A DNA stretch of 64,000 nucleotides from Dipylidium caninum (Eukaryota > Platyhelminthes > Cestoda > Cyclophyllidea > Dipylidiidae), in assembly GCA_017562135.1 (NCBI GenBank), contig QEYB01001355.1, positions 124,001 to 188,000 of the forward strand. The letters run 5' to 3'. Made by a program: the position numbers and the translations under genes. The notes beneath the pieces were generated by a model, which was not told where the DNA came from, made no database searches, and was given only the letters and a program-made list of their open reading frames with translations. Positions within the stretch are counted from its first letter, which is position 1, and the number at the start of each line of letters is the position of its first letter. Shown piece after piece: positions 1 through 12,663 of this stretch.

Positions 1-3000
1 TTTTTTGCAAATGAGCTATACAATGTTCGAATTACGGTCAATTGTTGTGGCCTTTTAGTGAGATGATAAAGTCTGTACTTCTGTGTGTTGCTCAAAGAGG
101 CGAGATTGCGAGTGCGGTAGGATCCTCCGTAAAGAATGTAGATTTATATTAGACACGTATTTCCTAGCTTACATACTAAATAACAAATTATTATTTATGT
201 TAAGAAAATGTTCCTAAAAGGCCTATTCAATCCAGAGAACAGTGAGTCAAATAAATTCCGGGAATAGCGCACTATTTCCATCTTAATAAAGAAATAATCC
301 TTGTTACTTCTAATATTTCGATGATGCCCAGCCCAACCTTAAATATACTAAATCGAGTTCGGTTATTTTATTTCGCGTTCACCAAATAATGACGCGTAAA
401 TGCAACATCCTCTGAAAACGCGTACAAGTATTAAGAAACAAAATTGAAATGCGTAAGTTCGTCACGCTTTTAAGGGAGGGATAAAACAAAGACACTGAAA
501 CGTGAACAAATAGACGCGGCCATTAAGACTGCCGGAGGGGAATTTCATGGAGGCGGCTAAACACAACATCACAAGTCACGCAGGGTGAATGGTGAGCTGA
601 TGAGAAGGATCCGAAGCGACATTAACTGGGTGCGAATCGTGGGTCCACGTTGAGGGAGCATCCTGACCGCCTCCGCCCGTCCGCATTGCCGTGGCACCTG
701 GAGAGTGCGGAGATGCCGACCGCCGGCTGCGAGGTGGCGACGAAGGGGCGCCGAGCCGAGTTGTGCGACCAGAGCACTGCCGGGTGAGCGCCACGAGGGG
801 GGTCTGAGCCACCACCTGCGAGGCACCCACCATGCGGGACCGAGGGCATCCGAGCCTCATGAGCGTCTGCGGGCCCGGCGAGCGCAGGGCGCGCCAGACC
901 CGACCGCATCGTGGAAGAGGCCAGTCAACCGTTCGTTTCATCGCCGCTCCAACCGCGTAAGTTGCTTCCCCGACCGGGCGGAGTGGATGACCCCGGAGAC
1001 GTGCGCTCGAAGGGGTGAAAGGGCAGCGGGAGCGAGGACAGCGCACGGGGGAGGCACCCCTTGGCCACCCGCATACGCATTCGTTTGCTCGCCCAATCGT
1101 CCGCTGGGAGGCGGTGCGAGGGGCAGCAGCGCTCTGCCCGGCGACTGGTTCAGTGGAGGCGATGCGTGTCCAGACCTCACCAGCGTCGAGAAGGCATGTG
1201 AGTCGCCGAGTGGCGCGTCCGTTTGGACCATCTCGAGTGGAAAACAACAACGGCGACGGACAAATAAAAGTTCGTCAGCATTTACGACTTGCTGCCAACG
1301 TTTGAACAATGGCACAGAGGCCTTTTTGAGAAAAAACTGCCATTTTTAGAGGAAATAAGCATTCCGAAGTCTATCAGAATGTAATTTTGGTTATTTTGCT
1401 TTTTTGTTCTCTCAAAAAGCCGCAGTTTCGGAAGAGACACTAACAGTGCTAAGCCGGTGAAACGCCGGGTAGCCGCGGAGAAAGTGGGGAGACTTCGTGC
1501 TGCAGAGGAATGAGTCTGCGAGGAACAACTTAAGGCGCCACCGGGTCGTCGTGGCCCGTCAGGCTGGCGAGCGGCGTTGCGCGGTGCCACGGGGGCAGCG
1601 TTGCTTGCTTGGGACGCCGGCATCGCTGCGGCTTCGCCCGCTTGTCGAAAGGAGGGCGGAACGAACGGTCACTGCGCCTTCTCCGGGGCAAGTGACGACT
1701 CGGCGGAGGAGGCGAGGAGACGCGGAGGCAGGAGCGGGGGAGGTGGAGGCGCATCCGCTCCCTCCCACGGTCGCTCAACCACCGTCTGCCGTCGCGTCAG
1801 CTCGCCCGGCCAGGACACTCGAGGCCGATTTCCGCTTTCGAGGCATCTACTGCGCGCTGATGTCGTAGCACCGCCATGGCCGCTGAACAAACACTTTCCA
1901 GCCCAGAGCCAAGCGGACGAATTTTCCCCTGCGCGGGTGTGTTTGTGTGTGTGCGCGGAGCGGAGTACACACAGTCGTCGTCTTTAAATTTTCCTCCTCG
2001 GCGCCAACGCGGGGCGATGCTTCTCCTCCAGATGCCTCGGCGACACTTGAACTGCGAGAAGGAGGCTTTTGCAGCCCCCGTTGAGCTTTTTCGCATTAGC
2101 GGATCCACCTCCGAATGCTACGCCCGCCAACGCTCCTCGGTTTTTTGAGCTGCTTTTCAATTCACTTTGAACTCGTACAACAAGGAGATGCAAATCGCCT
2201 TTCGTTTCCAACTAGTTTCGGGCGAAACAAAAAAGAGGCACAAAGATGGTAAAATCCCACGCAATGGCTAAGAAGAATGCCTTCAATCATTCGTAAAAGG
2301 AAAGTTTCAGAGTGCGTGTCAAAGCGCACCTCTCGCAGTCGCAGGTGAACGGAGACTGAGCACAAACGCCCGTTTCATAGATTCCAGCCGGACACGCTTT
2401 CCGTTTCTCTGACAACGGTTTTTTAGCATGCAACACTGCTTCGCTGGCGCCTGCCCGGCTCGCCACCTCCACCGCTCGTTGTACGCACGCAGACGTAGCA
2501 AAATAAACCAAAACAAAGTTGGCTCACGGCAGTCTAGCAGTGTGCCCACGGCTACTGACAAGGCTCACTTGCGCCACTGCGGTCTATACGAATGGCAACA
2601 AGGGGGAAATGATACAGAAGCATGCAGAAAATTTGTTGAAAGTGCTTGGTGAAGGCGCAGTAGGTGATGGGACATGCAGAAGATGGCTCGAAAAGCTTGA
2701 AGCAGGTGACCGTTTTTGATCGACGGCGAGAGTGATGAGACTCTGTTGGAGCGAAATCCGCTTCTGTAACAGCATCGAGGATCACAGAATGCCTCAATTC
2801 AGCCTAACAAGCCACTTCGGACGATATGCGGAAGGAAGCAAGGAAGGATTGGCGAGTTGTCATGTGGACATCTCCGCTTTATGGAAACAAAATCGAGCCC
2901 TTCTTCAGCCGGATGATGATAAGTAAGGATGGAAAGTGGACTACCTACGGAAAAGTTGTAGAGAAAGGGGCATATTGTAAATCCGAGAATCTGCCCTTTC

Positions 3001-3815
3001 CGCCTCGAAAGCCAATTTGATGCGGAATGAGAGAATGCTGTGTTGTGTGTATGTGGTGGGGCATTCGAGGAATCCAATTCTTTATGCCTTCTTGAAACCG
3101 CACGAAGAGGTAAATTTGGAAAAGTGTTGGCAGCAGTCGAAGAAGAGGCCGACGATATTCACGAGAAAGGAAGAACGTCAGACTGCATGATGCTAATGCG
3201 GGGCCACAGGCTGTTTTGGCGACTATCACTTATTTTTGTCCTCACAAACTTTTTTTGAAAGCAAAAAGTCCCAAGAAAAAGAAGAAGACAATATCAAATC
3301 AAACAAGCACTGGTTCAATTATTTTTCCATCAAAAATTGAATATTTTTGGTGAATGGAGTGCACAAATTGCCCTCACTCTGTTAACAAGTCATTAATCCC
3401 AATGGCGATTAGATTATTTGACAAAGTTTGTTGGCGGTGAGGGAAGGAAAGGAGAGGAAAAAGGAAAGGAAAGACTGCACTCTGCGTTAGTCCAAAGGCG
3501 GAGAGAACTCACCGACCGACCGACCCGACGGCGAGGGGCGACTCACGGACACACTCACACACGCGCGCGCGTGCGCGCTCGTCCATTATCGATCCAATGG
3601 GAGGTGGGAGTGGCGGTTTGGACCAATGGGAAGGCGGCTGGGACGAGCGGAGGCAGACGACCAACGGCGGACGCCCGACGGGTCGAGGCTGCCTGCGGCG
3701 CGGCCTCTCGCCCGACCACTCGGTCGCCAACTGTGTCTGCGGAGGAGACGACGAGGCGGGAGGCGTGACAATCGAGGGAGACGTGCGCAATCCCCTGAGA
3801 CCGCAATTCTTGAGG
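1..3815. other. Upstream region without a recognised gene
   Basis: Bases 1-550 are AT-rich with nothing recognisable. About 560-2150 is strongly GC- and CpG-rich, and open frames occur there on both strands simply because stop codons are scarce. None shows a recognisable domain or a convincing exon chain. Bases 2150-3400 are mixed. Bases 3530-3780 are again GC-rich, with a CA/CG dinucleotide stretch near 3550-3580 and two CCAAT-type boxes (about 3593 and 3622). They lie just ahead of the TPRG1L-like start codon, so they may be its promoter and 5' leader. Confidence 0.5.
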
Positions 3816-6800
3816 ATGAATTTTACTGAGGTTTTAAAGAAGATTCCCACGCCGCAAATTAACTTGCCCAATGTGCAACTGCCCGCGTTTGGCAAGGATA
3901 CCAATAACGGCAAGGCACCGTTAAACATGAATAAGGTGAGATGACTTGGGAGGAAAAGTACTGATACGTCATCGCGCGGGGTTTGGAGGAAGGCCTCGGG
4001 AAATAGTGTAACCGGATAATAAGGTGGACAGTTAAGCATTGGCACTTTAGAATCTCTTAAAGATTGAAGACTGTCGCAATTATGTTTAAAACATTTCTTT
4101 TAATGCGCCCAAGTCATCGAAATTTACTGATAAGCAAATAAATTTAAATTAGTAGAATCCGCTAAACCAGTTTTACGGTGTTGTTAAAGGCAGCCGGTGA
4201 AAACCATGAGGTGCCTGGAAGTCCACTTATTTGTCCATGTCGTCGTAGTGATTTATGAGCCAAAATTTCACAAGACGGTTGTCCTGACACCTTTCAGCAC
4301 AAATAAGTGGGGGAAAATACTTAGAAATCTAATGAACTCCACTCTCGTGACAGCAATTCAGGCCGTAGCCGTAGATTTCCCCACATTATTTTTACCACTT
4401 ACCTACGTTATGTGGCCCATTTGCACGGCAAGTGTTAATTGGTCCTCAGTGAAGAAACGCACGTCTGGGAGAGCGTCACCGAGCCTCGGGTCGTCTCGTA
4501 GAGGCAAAGTAGGAATTTGCTTCAATTCACTACTTCCTGTTTGGTGTGACTCAGGCGCTGGCAGTTTGGAGAATATCCATTGCAGCAAGGGTGTTGTTTC
4601 TCCGCATCACTAATCCCTATTCCAAGTGAGATGTCATCTCCTCGCCTCCCAAGGGGCAAAGTGAGGTGATTTCTTGGTGGGCACCAACATTACAACTCGT
4701 TAAGCATCGAAGGGGAGAGATGAAGGGAAATTTGAATGGCTTCTCTTACTAATTTTTCGCAAGGACGAGGGCACGAGTTTCAGACATTAACCGCTCAACA
4801 CTGACTTAGAGGTCGTCGCGCCCATGACTTCGCATTTGTGGCACCGAAAGCCAGGAACCGCGTCAAAACCAAACGGCACTCATGACGACAGCAAGATAAA
4901 GCTCCACGGAAGGCACAATTAGAATAGATAAGACACTTAGAATTTCCCCTCTGTTGATGTTGTGGCGTGGCAATGCACAGGCAGCTCTGTCGAAGCCTGT
5001 TTAGGCGAAGGAGGGGCTCGGAGCAAAACAGGGGAAGAGGTCGTAAGGTGGTAATATCCCAAAAAAGTGGGCGGGGAGAAATGTGTTGATATGCAGTCTG
5101 TCTGCCTAAAGTTAAGCGAGAAGCTGCGAAAGTGACTTCACCGAATAACCTCGAGCATTATTTCCCGCGGGAGAGATTCCAACCATCAAAACATTTTATG
5201 TGTTTGAACAGAAAGCACACCTTTTTTTCAGAAAGAAAACGTTAATCAACGTGAGACTTTTTTTATTTACTGTTAAATACTGGTAAACTTACTGGGTGCG
5301 TTTAAGGGAAGATAAGCGAAAGTCTACAAATACATATTTCAAAAAGGACCTTCCTCTTTTAGCAGTAGAAACTATGCGGGTGATAAGCGGTCCAATTAAC
5401 AGTTTTTTATCATTTATGTACATTTATTCCCTGTTTTAACCCCAGGAGGACATGGAACAGTTGATAACAAACATTCAACACACGACTCTAGCCACCGAAG
5501 ACGGCGCATTCGTTGCCCTGTGGATTCTCACCCTGTAAGATTTTCTCAACGTAATCTAGAGAAGTTTTTGGCACGAGCGCCGCCCATAACTTATGCAAAT
5601 GTCAGACAGCCTGGCGGTTATCGCTGCAATCGCATTGCTATCACAGACATGAATCTCCTCTCCCCGCCTCGATTCCCCCTGGAGGCAGACACTCCCGGTC
5701 GTAAGGCTCACTTCAAACAGGCGCAAAGTAACAAACGAAACGGTAATTAGAGGTATCGTCGCCTTAGATTAGAGAATCTTAGAGAAGGGGTGGACATTTC
5801 AGCTACCTGTCCAAACAAAACTAACGAGAAAAAAACGCCTCAGTTCAATTTATTTCTGCTCGTGGCGTTACTACAATCTTTCCAGCGATCTCTAAGACAC
5901 TTGGCTCACATTACCCTGTAACATTACAACGGCATATTAATCGCAAGATTCGTATTGTTGCTTTTATTTTGCGGGAAGGGATAAATTAGATACAGCAACT
6001 GAAGTGATTAGTCGGACGAAGTTAATGGCAAATTAACCTTTTTTCCAAAGTTCTAACCTCACAGGGTACAGAAGCTAAACCACTGTCATGAATAAACCTA
6101 AGGTGGGAAACAGTCAAATTCCTGAGTTCTCAGAAAAAAGTTACGAAGTAGGCAGTCGTTGAGAGGCCTTAGCTTGAGTGGTGGGAAGTGATCGAGCCTG
6201 GGTTGGGAACGGTGTGTGTTGTGCTTCGGCTGCCGTCATCGTCCGAAGGGGACAATGCCCGTCAGGTCAGGTGTATCAAATGGAGGCGGGAAGCGAGGCC
6301 AACTTCTCACAAGGGCGGCGTTTCTGTCGCGGCGTTTCTGTCGAATCCCCTTTGGCCAATGATCGGCTGCGTGGTACCGTCCATGCCACCGTCGATGCTA
6401 AGTGGAATTCCTCGTTTATTTTGCAGAATTGACCACTGGAACAACGAGCACGAGCGCATAGTCGTGCTAACGGAGCGGAGCTTCTACATTATTCGCTACG
6501 ACTTCCTCAGCGGCCACATTCGTGAGAGCAAACGTGTGGGGCTCGGCCAATTGGTTTCGGTCACAACAGGACCGCTGGTATTCCCCACCAAATCACTGAT
6601 GCCGTAAGTGGGATCCCCACTTCTCTCCCTGATAGGAGTCATTTACAAAAATACTGGTGTTTTGTCACTTTTACTTTATCAGAGACGATTAGTCCATTCT
6701 CTGTCGAATTTCTCCTAGTGGCGATACAGTCGTGCTCGGGAGTATTGAAGATGATCTCACAGGTTGCAGAGTGGGTAAATTCCTAAGACTTAGGCAGCGG

Positions 6801-7580
6801 CAGCTCACTGCCATCGCGCTGAGATTGCCGGCTGCCAGTGGGTGGTGGAGGGTCCCGGAAGGTCGCCAGATGATTGGTCAACGCCGCCCGAACGATTCAG
6901 CCAATCAAAGCGCAGGTAGTTGGGAGCGGAAGCATTTGCCTCCCCTACCACTGCGTCAAGGAAATTAAGAAGTTAAATTAGTGCAAATTATTGGCTGCCA
7001 TCAGAGCAACTCATCATTCCATGCTGCAGCACTCGAACATCGCCGGGAGTCCAACTGGTCTGGGGCGATCTTGGGAGCGTCACAGCAGCGCAGAAGTGGA
7101 ACCCCCTATGCCGCAACTTGCCCTACGTGGTGCTGACCCACCACCCACTGCTGGTGAAGCAAAATCAACTGCCCAGCGGACAGGCGAGTGCAAGTGGAGC
7201 CGGCTACGGACACGACACGAACGCGGGGACGCTTTACGATGTCAACAACTTCCTTCAGGCCGTTCGTGATGCCTGCAGTACGTCCAGCGTTGAGGTGAGT
7301 GTGTTTCGCCCAGTGGGTGGGTGAATCCCCATTTCGCCGCCATTATCCACGCATCTCCGAGTAAACTGTAGACAAAATGAGAATTTAACTGGAGCGGAGG
7401 CGTGGAGGCACGCCGACGTGTTTACCTGTTGAGGTTTGTAAGACTCAAGTGGAGAGGCGCGTCTTCTTGTAGTTCAAGACGGGCGACATCACCATTGAGA
7501 GCTACGGCAACCTCGGCAGCGTGGTGTTCAACCAGACGAGTCTGGGCTTCACACGGTCGAAGGTGCCGGTGGCCGAGTAG
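3816..7580 (+). CDS. TPRG1L: TPRG1L-like protein (hSac2-domain, tumour protein p63-regulated gene 1 family)
   Basis: Five exons: 3816-3935, 5446-5534, 6427-6603, 7030-7294 and 7473-7580. All junctions are GT..AG, phases agree at every junction, and the sum is 759 bases or 252 residues, close to the ~270 of vertebrate TPRG1L. The start is the ATG at 3816 (MNFTEVLKKIP). The hSac2-like core begins with DHWNNEHERIVVLTERSFYI in exon 3. It continues through GVQLVWGDLGSV and WNPLCRNLPYVVLTHHP in exon 4 and ends with an ITIESYGNLGS..LGFTRSK block in exon 5. In vertebrates TPRG1L (also called mover) is a presynaptic-vesicle-associated protein that binds bassoon and calmodulin; the role in this organism is inferred only. 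Exon 2 (EDMEQLITNIQ) is short but fits phase exactly. Introns are 1510, 892, 426 and 178 bases. The family call is firm. Confidence 0.88.
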
Positions 7581-9730
7581 GCGCACTGCGACGGAATTTT
7601 ACGCCCGCGCCCGCCTCCCTCCTCCCCACCTCTTTCCGCGCCATCTCTGTAGCACAGTTCTAATTCACCTGGCAACAGTCACTTCATCATACCTCCCCCT
7701 CATCATCATGTCACCCTGCTCGTTGCAAAGACGCGTTTGCATGCAAGTGTTGTGATCCAGATGAGGTAAAAGTTAGTCCCCCACTCGGCCACTGACTCAC
7801 CGTGTCTTCTATGGACACCTTTTCAACTGATTTTTCGTTTTTGTCCAAGTACAACTTGTTTCTCGTGTCAGTGTTCACCGCCTGGCTGCTTGGCGGTTGG
7901 GAAGCGCCGAGTCTACCAAAGGTGTAGGAGAGTGCTGGGATCGAGCGGCATGAAATAAGAGGACGCCCCTCGGATTTCTCCCCCATCTCACACACAAGGA
8001 ACGGGGGAGTATGATCATCATCTTATTGCGAATGAAGCCCACTTAAAAGGTTTCAAGCATCATGAAATGATATTGCAAGACAGAAAAGCATTTAATAACT
8101 TTCATTGGGATTTAGAAGACGGCATGTTTCTCAGTAAGAGGAAGAAATAACGATTAACCTTGTGTGAATGAACGAATAAGCAAGGAGAGGGGGGGGTTGA
8201 CCAATAGGAACGCGGGAAAAATTGCGCGAAGTGTGACGATTGGAGGAAGAATTTAGAGCAGCCCAAAGAAGGTACGCCCATCTCAAATTCTTTCCGGTTA
8301 ATTAATCGGGTACTGAACGCAGTGTAAGAAAGGCTATAAGTAGGCTAGAATGGAGCAAACGAGGGCTATAAAGGAAAGCGTGGTTTAAACGGGTTTACAT
8401 GGGGAAGGCCGGAATATCTACCTAGAAGCGTTGTGGTCACTGGCAAAGAGACTATACAATAAGTGGTCTTAAGGCATAGTCCGGGGTCCGTCTATGCCCC
8501 AAAGAGCAAGCATAAATCTGGTCCGCAGATGCAGTTCGGGAAGGATTTTACAATCTCCCCGATTAGGCGTCTTGCCTAATTAGTACGTGGACCTCGCAGG
8601 TCAAGGAACCGGCCCCCTTAATTCCGTACTTTGTCGCGAATTCGGGGAAAAACTGATGGCCAGACGTTGACACACTCATATTACAGTTGCTACTGAAATC
8701 ACATAAGTAAAAAAGCATCAACTTTGAACCTTTGTACTCGAAGCAGCGACTCGAGGCAAATGCATCCAAATAGAGAGGAATATAACTGACTTTACGCCCT
8801 TCCCCCCTCCCCGACCAATGTTCTCGCAAATCAACCGACGGCATTGTGCCCATTCTGATTGTAACAGCAGTAGATGTCCGAAATTATGCGCTGTTCACAT
8901 CACACCCGATGCGCCATACTGAATCCGCAGCCGGCGTCTCCCTCCCACCTTTAGCCTTGCGCATATGGTGGTTTCAGAAATACTTATTTTTCCACGAAGT
9001 CATTGGCGATATAAAGTTAAAAAAAGTCCTGTTGTTGTACCATTTGTGGTGCTGTAGGGTTTCAGCCGGGTTTAAACTGTACAGTTGGGTGGAACTCCTT
9101 CGAATTCTCTGCCGAGTATCTAATTTTTAACTACTTGCACCTTCAGCAGTTTCTTTCCGACTTCACTTTCGCTCTTTATAATTTTGATTTTCCGTCCTCT
9201 CACGCCTCTTGCTTCCACACAATCGTCTCGACTGGATTCATTCGTTCCATGAAGGAATCCGTCGGGAAGCAATGCAATTTCTTCATCCAAAGCGGGAAAA
9301 TGGAGTTAGTCCGAACTCGAGGTGGTCGTATCTTCATCCCACATGTTAGGGTTCAAGGACCTTTCAATTGCTCCATTCGCTGTCAAGACTATTCCAGGCG
9401 GATGCTATGCCGGGTCTAACAGAACTAAGTCAGGATTTTAGAGAGAAATGCCTCACCGCAGGAGGAAAAGAAGCAAAGCTAGTTAAGAGAATCCCGAGGC
9501 GCGGAGGCGGCCGGACTGCCACGGGCGGCGGCGGCGGCGTGCGCGCGAGGCCGAGTTCATCGGACGCGCCTCACCCCTGGGCGGATGTTTGACCTTCAAA
9601 AAATCGATGACTCCAAGGCCACGCGCACGCGGTAGGCTCCTGGGCCGCGCACACCGGCGCGCGTCTCTGGCGGACGTTGGAGGGAGGAGGGCGGCGGAGG
9701 TGAGACGACGAAGCCACAGGTTGAGGTGTA
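7581..9730. other. Intergenic region between the TPRG1L-like and kinesin genes
   Basis: No exon chain or recognisable domain was found. Bases 7600-9300 are of ordinary composition with scattered short open frames. Bases 9480-9730 become GC-rich, with a CGG-repeat-like patch near 9525-9540, and lead directly into the intronless kinesin gene. This is the likely position of its promoter and 5' untranslated region. Confidence 0.5.
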
Positions 9731-12136
9731 ATGACGGCGATGGGCGCATGCAAGGAGCTCGACGGACCCGTGAACATGCAGATGCCGGTGGGTCGTCTGC
9801 TCGACGCGATGGCCTTCTTCAAGGCCGACCGGGAGAACATTCTGGCGGAGAGTCCGCTGAAACGCCCCCCCACCGACTTCATCACCCCGCAGGACTGGAG
9901 TGTGTACGTGAAGATATGCTGCCACCTTCGACAGAACTCCAAGTGTCAACCGGTGAGGGAGGACCCGCAGGGCAGGAGCTGCCTGATCCGCCTCGTGTCC
10001 GCCTTCAACCAACTCTACACCGAGTACTCCCTCCTCTGCGATGCTGTGGAGAAAGCACGCGACAACCTCGAGCATTCCATCAGTCGACAGAATGCGGAGT
10101 GTGCGGAGAAGGGCACCGGATTCCCCACGGAGGCACGAGGCAAAGGCGACGAGGGCGAAAGTTCGGAGCTCCCGCCGCCGCCGCCGCCGCCGCCTTCTGC
10201 GGCGACACGGCTGCGAGAAGGACCGGAGGAGAATCCCGCCTTCTATGAACACCAACCCGCAGACTTCGGCTTTGTCCGTGGACGAGTGGTGGAGGACCCA
10301 GTCACCGGGTGCTGCGTGGTAATTCGGCGAAGGGGGGGAAGGATTTCACTGAATGCCGGCGATGTCTTCGACTGCATCCAGCGTCAATCACCCGAGTTGT
10401 CGATCTGGGTGAGACAGCTGAAGCTGAGCATCTCTCAGACAATCCTCACGTCGAACTGCGAGGTGGAGCACGAGGGCCGGAAGCGGCTGGAGGCGGTGCG
10501 GCTCCCGATAGCCCTGGAGTTAACACTTCCACGCATTCAGAGGCAGGTTCAGACGATCATGACGGTCTGTCCGTTCATCTTCGACCCGCTCGAGGTGATC
10601 GCCGAGCTGCGTGCCACCAATTATGACACCGACGCGTGTGTGGAATACTTCCTGAAGACGAAGTGCCTCAGAGAGGTGATCCAGGAGTTTCTGCCCACGA
10701 GGACCCTGCGTCCGACTGGGCACCGCCTAATGCTGAAGTCGGCGATCAACCCGAGCATGGAGTGGCCGGAGGCCTCCTGTCGCGTCCTCGGCATGACGGA
10801 GGACGACCTGGAAAAATTCCTCCTCCACAACAGGCAGCGTCTCCAGACGATTCGCAAACTCCAGAAGGACGCGATCCGACGCATCCAGCGTCTGCACACC
10901 TTCAGCAGCGGCCTCGTCTCGGTGATGGAGCACGTGCTGATGGAGCGGGAGAGTCAGCGCAACTCCATGGAGAAGGAGGACGCGCTTGAGCGGTACAGGA
11001 GTTTGACAGACCAGGTGGATAAGTTGAACGAGGAGAACAACCAGTTGCGGGAGACGCTGAAGAAGGAGGAGGAGAGGCGGAAGGCCCTGTTCAACATGAT
11101 TCAGGAGTATTTGGGCAACATTCGCGTCTTCTGCCGCGTCCGAGCGATCCCCCAGACCGGACGCATCCTCGAGGTGACGGGTTTCGACACGGTCAGCTTG
11201 AATGTCAGCCCCCTCGCCGAGGAGTACAAATTCGACCGGGCGTTCGACGTGAACACGAGTCAGGCGGAGATCTACGCCGAACTCGTGCCGCTGATATGCT
11301 CCTTCATGGACGGTTTTAACGTCAGCTTCATCACGTACGGCGGCGAGTCGAGCGGGAAGACGTACACCCTGATGGGAGGGGTGGACGCCTCGCCCGAGAG
11401 TCAGGGGGTCGCCTACCGCGCTCTGCGGACTGTCCTGTCCGAGAAGGCGAGTCGGCGGACAGAGTGGGACATTAGCCTGAAGGTAGGTGCGGTTGAGATT
11501 TACAATGAGACGCTGATCGACCTGATAGGCGGTGAAACGGGCGTCCACCTGCGTGTAGATACGGCGGTGGATCGAATGTTGGACACGTTGAGAACTGTGG
11601 AGTTGCACACAGACGCGCAGATAGACGATCTGCTGCAAATGTGTAATGACAAGCGGAAGGTGGCCAAGACGGCGCTGAACGAGGCCTCCTCGCGGTCGCA
11701 CCTCATTATTCTGGTGAAATTGCGCACCACGAGTAACATCTACCAGAAGACGATAAGCGCGGTGCTGGCCATGTGCGACCTGGCCGGCTTCGAGGATATC
11801 ATTAAGGCGGACACGATGGGCGACCAGGTGCTGGCCAAGGAGGCGGGCTTCATCAATCGCTCCTTGACGGCGCTGAACCGCGTCCTGACCTCCCTCAAGA
11901 CGCAGAGTCCGCTCTCGGTCTCCTACCGAGACAGCAAGTTGACTTACCTCCTGAAACCCTTCTTCACCAACTCCGGCAAGTGCATTCTGATTGTGACAGT
12001 CCGCACGGACAAGGCGAACCTGCCGTCCACGCAGGGCACCCTGCGCTTCGGCAGGGACTCGCGAGCCGTCAGTCTGGGACGCGCGCGACGCCAAGTGAGC
12101 ATGGAGAAGCTGATTCAGGACGTCGGCACCGTGTGA
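9731..12136 (+). CDS. Kinesin-14-like (C-terminal motor) protein, intronless
   Basis: A single uninterrupted frame of 801 residues from the ATG at 9731. Residues 1 to about 410 are a globular-looking N-terminal region with a run of eight prolines near residue 145. A short acidic/basic heptad stretch at about 415-462 looks like a coiled-coil neck and leads into NIRVFCRVRAIP (from residue 463), the kinesin-14 type of neck-motor junction. The motor has a Walker A motif GESSGKT (538-544), switch I NEASSRSH (from about 650), switch II DLAGFED (from about 683) and a RDSKLTYLLKPFF block near the end. Minus-end-directed kinesin-14 motors organise spindles and move cargo along microtubules. Several motifs deviate from consensus: RVRA for RVRP, GGESSGKT for GQTGSGKT, and DLAGFED for DLAGSE. 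Catalytic P-loop residues are retained. High GC and lack of introns, in a window where most genes are split, suggest a retrocopy that became a gene; that is inference. Confidence 0.85.
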   Translation: MTAMGACKELDGPVNMQMPVGRLLDAMAFFKADRENILAESPLKRPPTDFITPQDWSVYVKICCHLRQNSKCQPVREDPQGRSCLIRLVSAFNQLYTEYSLLCDAVEKARDNLEHSISRQNAECAEKGTGFPTEARGKGDEGESSELPPPPPPPPSAATRLREGPEENPAFYEHQPADFGFVRGRVVEDPVTGCCVVIRRRGGRISLNAGDVFDCIQRQSPELSIWVRQLKLSISQTILTSNCEVEHEGRKRLEAVRLPIALELTLPRIQRQVQTIMTVCPFIFDPLEVIAELRATNYDTDACVEYFLKTKCLREVIQEFLPTRTLRPTGHRLMLKSAINPSMEWPEASCRVLGMTEDDLEKFLLHNRQRLQTIRKLQKDAIRRIQRLHTFSSGLVSVMEHVLMERESQRNSMEKEDALERYRSLTDQVDKLNEENNQLRETLKKEEERRKALFNMIQEYLGNIRVFCRVRAIPQTGRILEVTGFDTVSLNVSPLAEEYKFDRAFDVNTSQAEIYAELVPLICSFMDGFNVSFITYGGESSGKTYTLMGGVDASPESQGVAYRALRTVLSEKASRRTEWDISLKVGAVEIYNETLIDLIGGETGVHLRVDTAVDRMLDTLRTVELHTDAQIDDLLQMCNDKRKVAKTALNEASSRSHLIILVKLRTTSNIYQKTISAVLAMCDLAGFEDIIKADTMGDQVLAKEAGFINRSLTALNRVLTSLKTQSPLSVSYRDSKLTYLLKPFFTNSGKCILIVTVRTDKANLPSTQGTLRFGRDSRAVSLGRARRQVSMEKLIQDVGTV

Positions 12137-12619
12137 AGGGGAGGGGAGTTGCGGCGGAGGAGAGCACCATTTTGCACAAATCTAATAGACTTCTTGTGAA
12201 ACACACACACACACACACACAGATAAACTCAAAAAACTGCATTTTCACGGCCTTTCGTGGTCTGCCTTCTCCGCGGAAAGAGGCGCACCAGACGACGAAG
12301 TGGGCTGATGCGCTGACCTTCTCGGCGTCCCCGCCACAGGGTCGAGGCGTTTTAGCAATCGGAGGTCGGACAAAGCGATGATTCCACGCGCGAGGTGTCG
12401 TCTCCGCCCTCCGTGCGGCCCCCCGAGGCCCACCACGTCCCGCTTCGGTGTGCCCGAGAAAACTGCGCGAGCCCTCAGAGCCCCCATTTACTGCGTTTAG
12501 CGGAGTTCCCTTCTACTGAACATCCTCGGGAGCATCGTAGGCCCCGCAGGGGGGGGGTGGGGGGGGGAGAGAGGAGGGGAAGCAGGAAGGAGAGGCCAGA
12601 GGTCAAAGCCAGCAGGCGC
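12137..12619. other. Short convergent intergenic region with CA and poly-G tracts
   Basis: This lies between the kinesin stop codon and the poly(A) signal of the oppositely oriented methyltransferase gene. It holds a (CA)n microsatellite at about 12202-12222 and two adjacent poly-G blocks at about 12549-12567. No coding potential was recognised. Confidence 0.5.
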
Positions 12620-12625
12620 TTTATT
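12620..12625 (-). promoter_or_regulatory. Poly(A) signal AATAAA of the RMT2-like gene
   Basis: The plus strand reads tttatt, which is AATAAA on the minus strand. It lies 39 bases beyond the stop codon at 12664-12666, a normal position for a polyadenylation signal. It supports the assignment of the short terminal exon. Confidence 0.55.
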
Positions 12626-12663
12626 TGTACACAAGGACTGTCAGCAGCGGGAGAGGAGGGAGG

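Noticed and set aside
576..1349. Overlapping open frames of 125-224 codons on both strands
   Set aside because: They lie in a GC-rich block where stops are rare. None shows a domain, splice chain or natural composition, and they exist in several frames at once.
4197..4613. A 138-codon plus-strand frame in the first TPRG1L intron
   Set aside because: It lies inside a phase-verified intron, has no recognisable domain and ends without a family-like segment.
10727..12094. A 455-codon frame antisense to the kinesin
   Set aside because: It is the mirror of the GC-rich kinesin coding frame. The sense strand has clear motor motifs; the antisense has none.
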